The position numbers and the translations under genes were made by a program. Positions 1 to 7,222 of a stretch of 21,455 nt of DNA are shown here, one piece after another (the first letter of the stretch is position 1; every line of letters begins with the position of its first letter). The notes below the pieces were generated by a model, which was not told the DNA's origin, searched no databases, and saw only the letters and a program-made list of their open reading frames with translations. Origin of the DNA: JAVZJR01 sp964435235 (GTDB lineage Archaea; Micrarchaeota; Micrarchaeia; Anstonellales; Bilamarchaeaceae); the NCBI GenBank assembly GCA_964435235.1, contig CAYSXZ010000024.1, positions 1-21,455 on the forward strand. The letters are read 5' to 3'.

Positions 1-446
1 CCGTTATAGCGCTTTGCGATACTGACAACGAAACAAAATTTATTGACTTGATAGTGCCCATCAACAACAAAGGAAGACGCTCGCTTGCACTTGTTTTCTA
101 TATACTTGCACGAGAGATAATGATGGCACAGGGAAAAATAAATGCGTATGATGAATTCGAATACAGTTTAGATTATTTTGAGAAAATAAGCGAGATTGAA
201 GAAGAAAAAGCCAAGTTTACAACAGAGACTGAGACAGAGACGGTAAAGAAAGAAGAAGCAAAGGAATCAGAGACTGCTCCTTCTACATCCTCAGCACCAC
301 AAAAAGCTTCTGCAGAAGAAAAAATCCAGAAAGAGGCGGAAAGAGTGGAAGAGAAGACAAAAGAAGAAAGCACAGCCAAGAGAGAAACAAAAAAAGAAAA
401 AATTAAGAAGAAAGGTAAGGAAGAAACTGAAAAGACAAACGAATAG
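1..446 (+). CDS. rps2: 30S ribosomal protein S2, C-terminal part (5' truncated by window edge)
   Basis: This is the C-terminal part of small-subunit ribosomal protein S2. The frame is open from base 3, so the TTG at 48 is an internal Leu codon and not the start. The text CDTDNETKFIDLIVPINNKG followed by RRSLALVFYILAREI is the typical archaeal S2 C-terminal core (DTDN, then P-NNKGRRSLAL-Y-LARE). After that core comes a low-complexity tail of about 90 residues rich in Glu, Lys, Thr and Ser, ending KGKEETEKTNE. Many S2 proteins have a charged tail, but this one is long. Transcription is to the right; the next gene is convergent and its stop lies 21 bases away. The family call is firm; the tail has no assignable function. 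Confidence 0.93.
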   Translation, partial: VIALCDTDNETKFIDLIVPINNKGRRSLALVFYILAREIMMAQGKINAYDEFEYSLDYFEKISEIEEEKAKFTTETETETVKKEEAKESETAPSTSSAPQKASAEEKIQKEAERVEEKTKEESTAKRETKKEKIKKKGKEETEKTNE

Positions 447-467
447 AAAAATCTAATAAAAATAGAG

Positions 468-839
468 TTAGAGAACTTCCTCTTTTTTGAGTTCGCACCT
501 TATATCTATGGATTTTTCGATTCTTTTTTCTATTATCCCGTCCTTGTTAAATACAAATAAAGTGAATATGGCACGGTATATCTGCGGTGCTGTGTAGTTA
601 TTTGCAAATATCCTAACTGCTTTTTCTAAGTATTCTTTTTTTGTCACTATACCGAGCCTTAACCTCCCTTTAGAAAGAAGGCCTGCCGGACTTAAGGATA
701 TACCATCAGGTACCTTTACTTCGGCTTCGCACCATGCAGCTTCTGCGCCACGATTCTCTAGTCTTACTATTACTTCAACATAATTCTGCGAATAAGCAAA
801 AAGTACGTTGGGATGTAATCGCAGTTTAAAGTCTACCAT
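468..839 (-). CDS. Small cytoplasmic beta-sandwich protein, function unknown
   Basis: This 123-residue protein has no signal peptide or membrane segment. Its alternating hydrophobic pattern (YVEVIVRLENRG, then AEVKVPDGISLSP, then IYRAIFTLFVFNKDG) suggests an Ig-like or CARDB-like beta-sandwich, with the ENRG--A---E-EV-VPDG pattern seen in such domains. That is inference from pattern only. It is divergently transcribed from the winged-helix gene at 915, with a 75-base shared upstream region. A TATA-like TTTAATTT sits about 26 bases before the ATG, so the mRNA may be leaderless. It ends convergently with rps2. I do not recognise a named family. Confidence 0.72.
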   Translation of the reverse strand: MVDFKLRLHPNVLFAYSQNYVEVIVRLENRGAEAAWCEAEVKVPDGISLSPAGLLSKGRLRLGIVTKKEYLEKAVRIFANNYTAPQIYRAIFTLFVFNKDGIIEKRIEKSIDIRCELKKEEVL

Positions 840-860
840 TTACTCAAGCCTCGTTGCACC

Positions 861-894
861 TTTAATTTCACTACAATAAGAAATAATTTTAATT
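861..894. promoter_or_regulatory. Divergent TATA boxes for 839(-) and 915(+)
   Basis: TTTAATTT at 861-868 is centred about 26 bases before the minus-strand start at 839. AATAATTTTAATT at 882-894 is centred about 26 bases before the plus-strand ATG at 915. Both distances fit archaeal promoters that give leaderless transcripts, and neither ATG has a convincing SD. Confidence 0.5.
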
Positions 895-914
895 GTTCTC
901 ATAGAAAACTTAGT

Positions 915-1367
915 ATGATTCCGGAGGCAAGGTTTATAAAATCAGAGATTATTATTAGGGAATTAAGTCTTCCAGATGACGTCCTGCTGGCTAGAAAGTC
1001 TATAGTAAGATGGCTTGCGCTTTCGCTCGGTCTTATAATGCCAAACGAGAGCAGAACACTTCTCTTAGATACTTTTGACGCCTTGCTCGAATTCCACATA
1101 AAAGGCGAGTTTCCTACTACAAAAGAAATAATAGAACGACTGGAAACGCTGAGCGGAAAGAAACAAAACTCTAAGGCTGTGTATTATCATCTTCAACGGC
1201 TAACTGAGATAGGTATTCTCACAAGAAACAAAGGAAGGTATTATTTTGGAGACGGTGATGGAAAGGCACTAACTGAGATTTTTAGAGAATTCTATAAAAA
1301 CAAAACCAATACAGCATTCGCTAATATAGAGAAGGCACTTAGCAGGCTTGAAAGCAATTATAAATAA
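915..1367 (+). CDS. Winged-helix DNA-binding protein, probable transcription regulator
   Basis: This 150-residue protein has an N-terminal helical region (1-60) with no clear signature. A winged-helix domain spans about residues 64-115: a helix GEFPTTKEIIERLE, then SKAVYYHLQRLTEIGILTR as recognition helix, then the wing NKGRYYFGDG. A helical tail follows. The domain resembles archaeal ArsR/PadR-like wHTH folds but I cannot name a family. HMG-CoA reductase begins 33 bases after its stop on the same strand with no obvious promoter between, so the two are probably co-transcribed. That makes it a candidate local regulator of isoprenoid synthesis, which is inference. The start has a TATA at the leaderless distance and no SD. 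Confidence 0.78.
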   Translation: MIPEARFIKSEIIIRELSLPDDVLLARKSIVRWLALSLGLIMPNESRTLLLDTFDALLEFHIKGEFPTTKEIIERLETLSGKKQNSKAVYYHLQRLTEIGILTRNKGRYYFGDGDGKALTEIFREFYKNKTNTAFANIEKALSRLESNYK

Positions 1368-1400
1368 TAAAATATAGGACAGAACAGAACAGATGATTAG

Positions 1401-2639
1401 ATGGATGTTTCTGGATTTTATAAACTTAGCATAGAAGAGAGGCTTAAGAGAATAAAAGAGTTTGCTAAATTGAACGATGATGAGGTAGACATATTAAAAA
1501 ATACAGGAGCGTTAAGTTTCAATATAGCAGATCGTATGATAGAAAATGTAGTTGGTGCTGTCCATCTTCCGCTCGGTATCGCTACAAATTTCAAGATTAA
1601 TGGAAAAGAGTATATCATCCCGATGGCTATCGAAGAACCTTCAGTCGTTGCGGCGGCGTGCAAGGCAGCTAAGTTTACCCTACCGGAAGGATTCTTTGCA
1701 GAAGCAGACGAATCCGTGATGATCGGTCAGCTTCAAATCGTAAATCCAAAAAGAGGGGCATTAGAAAGACTAACAGAAAAGAAGATAAATCTGCTAGAAG
1801 CAGCAAAAAAATACACGGAGGGGCTCGAGAAATATGGTGGTGGAGTGAAGGATGTTTCTTTTCGAGAGATGAGAACTAAAAGAGGAAAGATGCTTATTGT
1901 CGAATTCGATGTCAATGTTGCAGATGCGATGGGCGCTAATACGATCAATACACTTATCGAAAATATTGCTCCGTATGTGGTTGAGATAACAGGAGGAGAA
2001 CATCGTCTTAAGATACTCACAAATCTTGCTGTGAAAAGAAAAGTCAGAGCCGAAGCTGAATGGAGAAATGAAGTTATAGGCATGGACGCTGTTGAAAAGA
2101 TATTGGATGGTTATGAGATGGCCGCAAATGATGTTTACCGCTGTACAACACATAACAAGGGGATTATGAACGGAATAGACGCCGTTGCTGTTGCAACCGG
2201 TCAAGATTGGCGCGCAATAGAAGCAGGGGCACATGCCTACGCATCGCTCGGAGGATATAAACCGCTCACAAGATTCGAAAAAACAAAGAATGGAATAAAG
2301 GGAAGAATAGAATTACCGCTTGCGGTTGGTACTGTTGGGGGTGCAGTCAATAGTGTTCCAACAGCAAAGATTGCACTAAAAATTCTCGGTGTAAAAAGCG
2401 CGAAGGAACTCGCTATGGTCATGGCATGCGTTGGTCTTGCGAATAACTTTGCAGCGCTTTACGCGCTTGCTACAACTGGAATACAAGCAGGGCATATGAA
2501 ATTGCACGCTAGGAATATTGCAATACTTGCTGGTGCAAGTAGTCCAGAGGAAATAGACGCAGTGGCAAGAGAAATGAATGAGAAAAAGGATTACTCGGTA
2601 GATTTTGCAAAATCTGTTCTTGAAAAAATAAGGCGATGA
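1401..2639 (+). CDS. hmgA: Hydroxymethylglutaryl-CoA reductase, class II type
   Basis: The enzyme reduces HMG-CoA to mevalonate, the committed step to archaeal isoprenoid lipids. It has 412 residues. The text PLGIATNFKINGKEYIIPMA then IEEPSVVAAA (residues 57-85) carries the catalytic Glu (E78/E79). DAMGAN (175-180) is the nucleotide-binding motif. NKGIMNG (252-258) carries catalytic Lys253, ATGQD has Asp269, and GHMKLHARN has catalytic His365. The PLGIATNF---G and EEPSVVAAA texts and the GHM-LHARN end are those of class II (Pseudomonas mevalonii-like) enzymes. They differ from the class I form of most archaea and eukaryotes. No membrane anchor is present. The start follows GATGATTAG, a GGTGAT-like SD. 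The next gene begins one base after its stop, so the two form an operon. Confidence 0.96.
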   Translation: MDVSGFYKLSIEERLKRIKEFAKLNDDEVDILKNTGALSFNIADRMIENVVGAVHLPLGIATNFKINGKEYIIPMAIEEPSVVAAACKAAKFTLPEGFFAEADESVMIGQLQIVNPKRGALERLTEKKINLLEAAKKYTEGLEKYGGGVKDVSFREMRTKRGKMLIVEFDVNVADAMGANTINTLIENIAPYVVEITGGEHRLKILTNLAVKRKVRAEAEWRNEVIGMDAVEKILDGYEMAANDVYRCTTHNKGIMNGIDAVAVATGQDWRAIEAGAHAYASLGGYKPLTRFEKTKNGIKGRIELPLAVGTVGGAVNSVPTAKIALKILGVKSAKELAMVMACVGLANNFAALYALATTGIQAGHMKLHARNIAILAGASSPEEIDAVAREMNEKKDYSVDFAKSVLEKIRR

Positions 2640-2640
2640 A

Positions 2641-3612
2641 ATGAATGGACTTATTTATATACTGATATTGCTTTTTTCTTTTATTGTTACGTTTGGATTT
2701 TCAAAACTGCTTGTTCCGAGATTAAAGAGAGCCGGCATGACTGGAAATGATGTTAATAAACCAGATAAGCCAGAAGTGGCAGAAATGGGAGGAATAGCGA
2801 TAATCGCTGGTTTCACCGCAGGCGTTCTTCTTGCTATCATATTCAACACGTTTTTTGGTTTTCAATTTGAACTTGTTCCTGTTCTAGCTGGCATATTAAC
2901 GATTCATTCTCTTGCATTTATAGGCATAGTAGACGACTTGATAGCCATCCCTCAATATGTAAAGGCCTTTCTTCCTCTTTTTGCAGCTGTACCGCTTGTA
3001 GCACTAAGAGCTGCTGGAAGCACCATGCTGATGTTTCCATTCATCGGCATGGTGGATCTTGGTTTGTTTTATCTCATTGTTCTTATTCCGATAGGGATAG
3101 CAGTAGCATCAAACTTAACTAACATGCTTGCAGGGTTCAATGGGATGGAAGCCGGCATGGGCGTTGTCATATTTTTTGCAGCAAGCCTAATTGCGTTGTC
3201 ACATGGTAGAACCGAGACCTTGCTGCTCTTCCTTCCGTATCTAGGAGCGCTCCTCGCATTTTTATTTTTCAACTGGTATCCGTCCAAGGTTTTTCCAGGA
3301 GATATTGGAAATCTTACGATAGGTGCCACACTTGCCACAGGAGTTATAATAGGGAACATGGAAACGGCTGGTGCACTTTTGCTTGTACCTTATGTTGTTG
3401 ATTTCTTCATCAAAGCATATAATAGATTTCCGAGTACCAAATGGTGGGGGGAATACAAAGACGGAAAGCTCTATCCTGTAGAAGGAAAGGTGCGCGGATT
3501 TGCTCAGTTTATAATGAAGCTTTTCAACGGAATTTCAGAGAGAGATTTGGTTCTGTTTTTTATAGGCATGGAAGTAGTTATAGCGGTGGTTGTGCTGATG
3601 CTATATTTATGA
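2641..3612 (+). CDS. Polyprenyl-phosphate GlcNAc-1-phosphate transferase (GPT/Alg7-like, family 4)
   Basis: This polytopic membrane enzyme transfers a sugar-1-phosphate from a UDP-sugar to a polyprenyl (dolichyl) phosphate. That is the first step of N-glycan or other surface-glycan assembly. It has 323 residues and about ten membrane helices. Family markers are MGGIAI (49-54), the Mg-binding DD pair in IVDDL (96-100), NLTNMLAGFNGMEAG (158-172) and NWYPSKVFPGDIGN (211-224). The LAGFNGMEAG and PSKVFPGD texts match the archaeal/eukaryotic Alg7 branch better than MraY. It starts one base after the HMG-CoA reductase stop. One transcript therefore appears to make both the isoprenoid precursor and the enzyme that loads sugar on the resulting lipid carrier. 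The sugar substrate cannot be read from sequence. Confidence 0.9.
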   Translation: MNGLIYILILLFSFIVTFGFSKLLVPRLKRAGMTGNDVNKPDKPEVAEMGGIAIIAGFTAGVLLAIIFNTFFGFQFELVPVLAGILTIHSLAFIGIVDDLIAIPQYVKAFLPLFAAVPLVALRAAGSTMLMFPFIGMVDLGLFYLIVLIPIGIAVASNLTNMLAGFNGMEAGMGVVIFFAASLIALSHGRTETLLLFLPYLGALLAFLFFNWYPSKVFPGDIGNLTIGATLATGVIIGNMETAGALLLVPYVVDFFIKAYNRFPSTKWWGEYKDGKLYPVEGKVRGFAQFIMKLFNGISERDLVLFFIGMEVVIAVVVLMLYL

Positions 3613-3614
3613 TA

Positions 3615-4322
3615 TTAATCCCCGAATATCTCCTTCATTTTTAGTTCTTTGTTTAATCTTTCGTAATCAACAACACGACCAATATCGTACCAAACTTCCT
3701 TCTCGAAAATGTAGGCATTTATTTTTTCTTTAGCTTTAAGAAGCCTAGGAAAAACATCCTTTGCAAAATCCTCTTTTTCTTTAATATAATTGAAAATTTC
3801 TGGCTCAAAAACATAGATGGCAGTATTATACAGATTTTCGATAAGTGGTTTTTCTTTGAATTCAACAATACAGCCATTCTCTACCTTTGCAACTCCATAT
3901 TCTATTGGAATCTTTCCCTTCAGAAGAGCGATTGTTGCTATGCAACCGCTTTTTTTGTGCTGTTCTATCATTTCCTTGAGGTTGATGTTAGTAATGTGAT
4001 CGCCCATAACAACAACAAATGTTTCATTAACCTTGTCCTTTAAAGGAAGAATCGAACCTGCAGTGTTCATCTTTTCTTTTTCTATGACATACTCTATCTT
4101 CACACCAAATTTTTTTCCATCGCCAAAGTATTCCTCTATCTTTTCATGCATGTATCCGGCGGTAATTATATAATCGGTTAAACCGTTTCTTTTCAGATTT
4201 TTTATTACGTAATACAATATCGGTTTTTCTTCCTCCCCTATGGGAAGCATCGGTTTTGGTAATTTATAGGTATAAGGTCTCAGCCGTGTTCCTTCGCCAC
4301 CCGCAAGTATGAATACCTTCAT
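3615..4322 (-). CDS. Sugar-1-phosphate nucleotidyltransferase
   Basis: This is a 235-residue member of the NTP_transferase (PF00483) family, which makes NDP-sugars from NTP and sugar-1-phosphate. The N-terminus FILAGGEGTRLRPYTYKLPK then PMLPIG is the signature nucleotide-binding loop, with conserved Arg13 and Lys23. VVMGDHI around residue 103 provides the metal-binding Asp, and the EFKEKP text is also typical. No C-terminal left-handed beta-helix follows, so it is a single-domain enzyme. The text NTAGSIL (residues 87-93) is common in mannose-1-P and glucose-1-P transferases, but the substrate is unresolved. A GGTGA SD lies 6 bases before the ATG, between it and the DUF92 gene upstream, so the two are likely co-transcribed. 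The gene is convergent with the GPT gene (2-base gap). Confidence 0.9.
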   Translation of the reverse strand: MKVFILAGGEGTRLRPYTYKLPKPMLPIGEEEKPILYYVIKNLKRNGLTDYIITAGYMHEKIEEYFGDGKKFGVKIEYVIEKEKMNTAGSILPLKDKVNETFVVVMGDHITNINLKEMIEQHKKSGCIATIALLKGKIPIEYGVAKVENGCIVEFKEKPLIENLYNTAIYVFEPEIFNYIKEKEDFAKDVFPRLLKAKEKINAYIFEKEVWYDIGRVVDYERLNKELKMKEIFGD

Positions 4323-4333
4323 GTCTTTTCACC

Positions 4334-4945
4334 TCAGATGAAAAATCCTAATAAACCTCCGGCAACCGAACATATAAAGTTTGTTGTTCCTTTTGTTCCT
4401 ATTCCCTTTTCCTCAAAAATTCCAAATATTGTATCTACAAAAGAACCAACAAATCCGGCGATCGACACGAGGAATGCTTGATTTGGATTTATTTTAAAGA
4501 GAAGAATCGCGATCGTCCCTATCAGCGCTGCGCCTAGCAGAGATGCAACAATACCCATAATGCTTACGGCCCCATTCGTACCTGGCTTTACTGTTTTCAA
4601 CGTTCCTAAATATATTGGTTTATCTTTCGAAAGCACTCCTATCTCAGAAGCAAACGTATCCGAGGTCGTTGCAGCAAGCGATGCGATAAAAGGAAATGCT
4701 CCTATCGATGGAGAAAGTACAGCGAAAATCGTCGGCGCAAGACCATTTGAGAGGACATTTTCCCATCCCCTCTCATGCTCGTATACGCCCATCTCCCTTT
4801 TAACATCGTTTTCGTAGCGAGTAGCGACCACGCCAAGTATAAGAAATGAGAGCATTAGTGCTAGATAATTCCATCCTGCACAGAACCACACGAGGATGCC
4901 CATTAGCATAGCTAACGTTATGCCCCATCTATCAAGTATCTTCAT
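4334..4945 (-). CDS. DUF92/TMEM19-family integral membrane protein, possible isoprenoid-phosphate kinase
   Basis: This 203-residue protein has about six hydrophobic helices. DUF92 markers are the NGLAPT text near residue 66, SLAATTSDTFASEIGVLS in the middle, PGTNGAVSIMGIVAS, and FVGSFVDTIFG toward the C-terminus. The family is related to CTP-dependent membrane transferases. Plant VTE6 and a cyanobacterial homologue in this family act as phytyl-phosphate kinases (established knowledge). No archaeal member's reaction is known to me. Its place among HMG-CoA reductase, GPT and IPP isomerase makes phosphorylation of an isoprenoid phosphate or alcohol plausible, which is inference. GAGGG precedes the ATG, and the nucleotidyltransferase starts 11 bases after its stop. 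Confidence 0.85.
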   Translation of the reverse strand: MKILDRWGITLAMLMGILVWFCAGWNYLALMLSFLILGVVATRYENDVKREMGVYEHERGWENVLSNGLAPTIFAVLSPSIGAFPFIASLAATTSDTFASEIGVLSKDKPIYLGTLKTVKPGTNGAVSIMGIVASLLGAALIGTIAILLFKINPNQAFLVSIAGFVGSFVDTIFGIFEEKGIGTKGTTNFICSVAGGLLGFFI

Positions 4946-4958
4946 GAGATACCCTCAC

Positions 4959-4977
4959 AAAAAAGAAAAAAAGAAGA
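4959..4977 (-). terminator. U-rich terminator after alba
   Basis: Just past the alba stop the minus strand reads as a run of mostly T broken by single C residues, as in archaeal oligo-U termination signals. DUF92 starts 34 bases after the alba stop, so termination here could limit read-through from a strongly expressed chromatin gene into DUF92. Confidence 0.4.
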
Positions 4978-4979
4978 GG

Positions 4980-5303
4980 TTATTTTGAAAGAGTTATCTC
5001 TATCGCAGAAACCTTGCTCTTCGAGCCATCCTCGGAAGTTAGTTCTTCTGTTGAAATAGAGATGTTTTTAATTTTGGCATCTGGCATAAATCTACTTCTT
5101 ACTATCTCTGCTACGTCAACAGCTCTTGAAATTAGTTTTCCTCTCGCTTTGATGGAAACCTCATTCGCGCCGTTGTTAAACTGTGTTACCACGGCTAGAA
5201 CGTATCCCATCGTGCCTTTCTTTCCTATAAAGACAGTGTTGTCTTCTTTACCCTTCGCTTCGGTCTGTAATCCTACCGATCCCTCTTTTTTCTCTTCTGC
5301 CAT
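4980..5303 (-). CDS. albA: Alba DNA/RNA-binding chromatin protein
   Basis: This abundant dimeric archaeal nucleic-acid-binding protein compacts DNA and binds RNA. Family text includes VFIGKKGTMGYVLAVVTQFN (the KK pair is the Sir2-deacetylated lysine site in Sulfolobus Alba), VSIKARGKLISRAVDVAEIV and RSRFMPDAKI, with a C-terminal strand ending SAIEITLSK. I place the start at the ATG for MAEEKKEG, giving 107 residues. A strong GAGGTGA SD (5309-5315) sits five bases before it. The upstream in-frame ATG at 5330 would add nine residues absent from Alba proteins and would contain the SD. The N-terminal extension of about 20 charged residues is longer than in Sulfolobus Alba. Confidence 0.95.
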   Translation of the reverse strand: MAEEKKEGSVGLQTEAKGKEDNTVFIGKKGTMGYVLAVVTQFNNGANEVSIKARGKLISRAVDVAEIVRSRFMPDAKIKNISISTEELTSEDGSKSKVSAIEITLSK

Positions 5304-5383
5304 GTGTTTCACCTCTGTAGTTGTTAGCATGTTTCAAGCAGTTATTGAATACGCGCTTTTTCTAATATGCATACGAACCTAAA

Positions 5384-5395
5384 GAATTTAAATCT
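5384..5395 (-). promoter_or_regulatory. TATA box for alba
   Basis: GATTTAAATTC on the minus strand lies about 83 bases before the alba ATG. A start of transcription about 26 bases downstream would give a leader of about 55 bases containing the GAGGTGA SD. Confidence 0.45.
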
Positions 5396-5444
5396 TCTGA
5401 ACATGACTTCTGCGATATTTGTGAATCATTTGGTGTGTAATCAA

Positions 5445-5456
5445 CATTTAAAAAAC
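5445..5456 (+). promoter_or_regulatory. TATA box for the 5476 membrane protein
   Basis: CATTTAAAAAAC is centred about 26 bases before the ATG at 5476. That ATG lacks an SD, so the transcript is probably leaderless. Confidence 0.5.
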
Positions 5457-5475
5457 GCACTATCGTAGTGTATTT

Positions 5476-6213
5476 ATGAGCAGTGAATTCGGAAGGGTAT
5501 TTGGATACGCTTTGGATTTTTATCTTCAAAAGGTTGCTATAATTGCGCTTTTCTCAGTACCATTCTTAATCGCTGTATTGATAGCATGGTTTGCGGCAGC
5601 ACCAACATACATCGCGGCTGGTGGGCTCTTTCTTAGGACCGGCAGCATACCAGAGCTTTCTTTATTCGACATTCTACTTACAATCATAGGCTACGCTATA
5701 ATAATGTTCATGATCTCGGATACCATAGTGAATATAAACATTCTCGTGCGCTCTAAAAGGACGCTTAATGAAACTACAAATGAGATGCTACTTGCGATGA
5801 GAACGCATGCGATTAGAATATTCTACATACTTACCCTGGCGCTTTTATTCGAATGCATCGTTCAACTCATCCTCTATGATAATCCGTTGAAAACATGGGT
5901 GTATCCTATTGTTATGCTGGTTTTCTTTTTCTTTATATCTTTCAGTATTCCAGCAGTAGTGATAGATAATGCAGACGCTCCGAACGCAATAGTTTATTCG
6001 ATAAGATTTGCGCTAAGAAAACCGATGTTGGTTCTATTATGGATGATTACCCTTACAATTGCTTTATTAGGTTCTATGCTACTTTCTTCTCTTCTTCTCT
6101 CGTCACCATTCTGGGGTTATTTAGTTCTATTGCTAAATTCGATCATCCTCTTACCATTTATGCTTATACTTCAGACACAACTTTACATGGAAAAATACCC
6201 GCTGGCGAGGTAA
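5476..6213 (+). CDS. Polytopic membrane protein of unknown function
   Basis: This 245-residue protein has about six membrane segments: near residues 15-45, 65-90, 113-130, 138-160, 185-210 and 212-235. It contains short polar loops such as RSKRTLNETTNEML and IDNADAPNAIVYSIRFALRK. The pattern of an amphipathic helix (SSEFGRVFGYALDFYLQK) followed by paired helices resembles the archaeal DUF7847/YciC-like integral proteins. That is from memory, with no catalytic residues to support it. IPP isomerase follows within about 15 bases on the same strand, so the pair is likely an operon. Transport or membrane organisation roles are possible; none is shown. Confidence 0.75.
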   Translation: MSSEFGRVFGYALDFYLQKVAIIALFSVPFLIAVLIAWFAAAPTYIAAGGLFLRTGSIPELSLFDILLTIIGYAIIMFMISDTIVNINILVRSKRTLNETTNEMLLAMRTHAIRIFYILTLALLFECIVQLILYDNPLKTWVYPIVMLVFFFFISFSIPAVVIDNADAPNAIVYSIRFALRKPMLVLLWMITLTIALLGSMLLSSLLLSSPFWGYLVLLLNSIILLPFMLILQTQLYMEKYPLAR

Positions 6214-6228
6214 GGTTAGGTGAATAAT

Positions 6229-7218
6229 TTGAAAGAGATATCAGTAAGAAAAAAAGAACACATAGAGCTCTCCCTTAAAGCTGCAAGCCAATATACTATA
6301 AGCCCTGGCTTTGAAAGAATACTTCTTCTCCACAGCGCATTGCCTGAGATTAGCCTTGATGATGTAGATCTCTCTACGCAATTTCTTGGGAAAAAAATAA
6401 GTCATCCATTTATGATAAGTGCGATGACGGGCGGGTATCAGAATGCAAAAAAAATAAATAAGGCATTCGCTGAGGCCGCAGAAAGATTTAACATAGCGTT
6501 TGGTCTTGGCTCTCAGAGAGCAATGATAGAAAACCCTTCTCTTTCTGATACATTTAAGGTAAGGGCGTACGCACCTTCTATTCCCATAATTGCGAATATC
6601 GGTGCAGCTCAACTTAAAAAATATCGTTTAGAGGATGTAGAGAGAATTATCTCCGCAGTTGATGCAAATGGGCTTGCTATTCATCTAAATCCACTTCAAG
6701 AAGTGATACAACCAGAAGGCGACAAGGACTATAGCGGTGTTTTAAAAGCAATAGAAAGAGTATGCGAGAATATAAGTATTCCAGTGATCGTAAAAGAAAC
6801 AGGAGCGGGCATAAGTAGAGATGTTGCAGAAAAACTTAAGGGCGCAGGTGTTGCATGGATAGACGTTTCCGGTTCTGGTGGAACTTCATGGAGCAGAATA
6901 GAATATCTACGCACAAAAAATGCCATACCTGGATTTGAAGAATGGGGAATACCTACTGTTGATTGCTTGTTGATGTGCCGGGGGATTCTTCCGTTGATAG
7001 CGAGTGGAGGGGTTAGAAATGGTATAGATGTTGCAAAAGCAATAGCTCTCGGCGCAGATATGGTCGGTGCTGCTCAGCCATTTTTAGTTGCTTTTATGAA
7101 AAAGCGATTAGATAAAGAACTACAAACATGGAAAGACCAGCTTAGGATAGCTGCCTTTCTGACAGGAAGCAAAAACATAAAAGAACTAAAAATTGCGAAG
7201 TATATGACTCTAAGATAA
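6229..7218 (+). CDS. fni: Type 2 isopentenyl-diphosphate delta-isomerase (FMN-dependent)
   Basis: The enzyme interconverts IPP and DMAPP to feed isoprenoid chain growth. Family text is complete: SAMTGG, GLGSQRAMIENP, NIGAAQL, HLNPLQEVIQPEGD (substrate Gln and Mg-binding Glu), PVIVKETGAGIS, DVSGSGGTSWSRIE (FMN phosphate loop) and IASGGVRNGIDVAKAIALGA. I prefer the TTG at 6229 (MKEISVRKKEHI), because a GGTGA SD (6219-6223) sits five bases upstream. A GTG at 6220, which overlaps that SD, would add three residues (Met-Asn-Asn). Length is 329 residues, near the usual 330-370. It lies downstream of HMG-CoA reductase and DUF92 in the same neighbourhood. Confidence 0.96.
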   Translation: MKEISVRKKEHIELSLKAASQYTISPGFERILLLHSALPEISLDDVDLSTQFLGKKISHPFMISAMTGGYQNAKKINKAFAEAAERFNIAFGLGSQRAMIENPSLSDTFKVRAYAPSIPIIANIGAAQLKKYRLEDVERIISAVDANGLAIHLNPLQEVIQPEGDKDYSGVLKAIERVCENISIPVIVKETGAGISRDVAEKLKGAGVAWIDVSGSGGTSWSRIEYLRTKNAIPGFEEWGIPTVDCLLMCRGILPLIASGGVRNGIDVAKAIALGADMVGAAQPFLVAFMKKRLDKELQTWKDQLRIAAFLTGSKNIKELKIAKYMTLR

Positions 7219-7222
7219 ATAC

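Noticed and set aside
48..446. Separate 132-residue gene starting with TTG
   Set aside because: The frame is open upstream to the window edge with clear S2 text before the TTG.
2641..3612. MraY (peptidoglycan precursor transferase)
   Set aside because: Motif text around LAGFNGMEAG and PSKVFPGD fits the Alg7/GPT branch, and an archaeon would lack murein; no mur genes are nearby.
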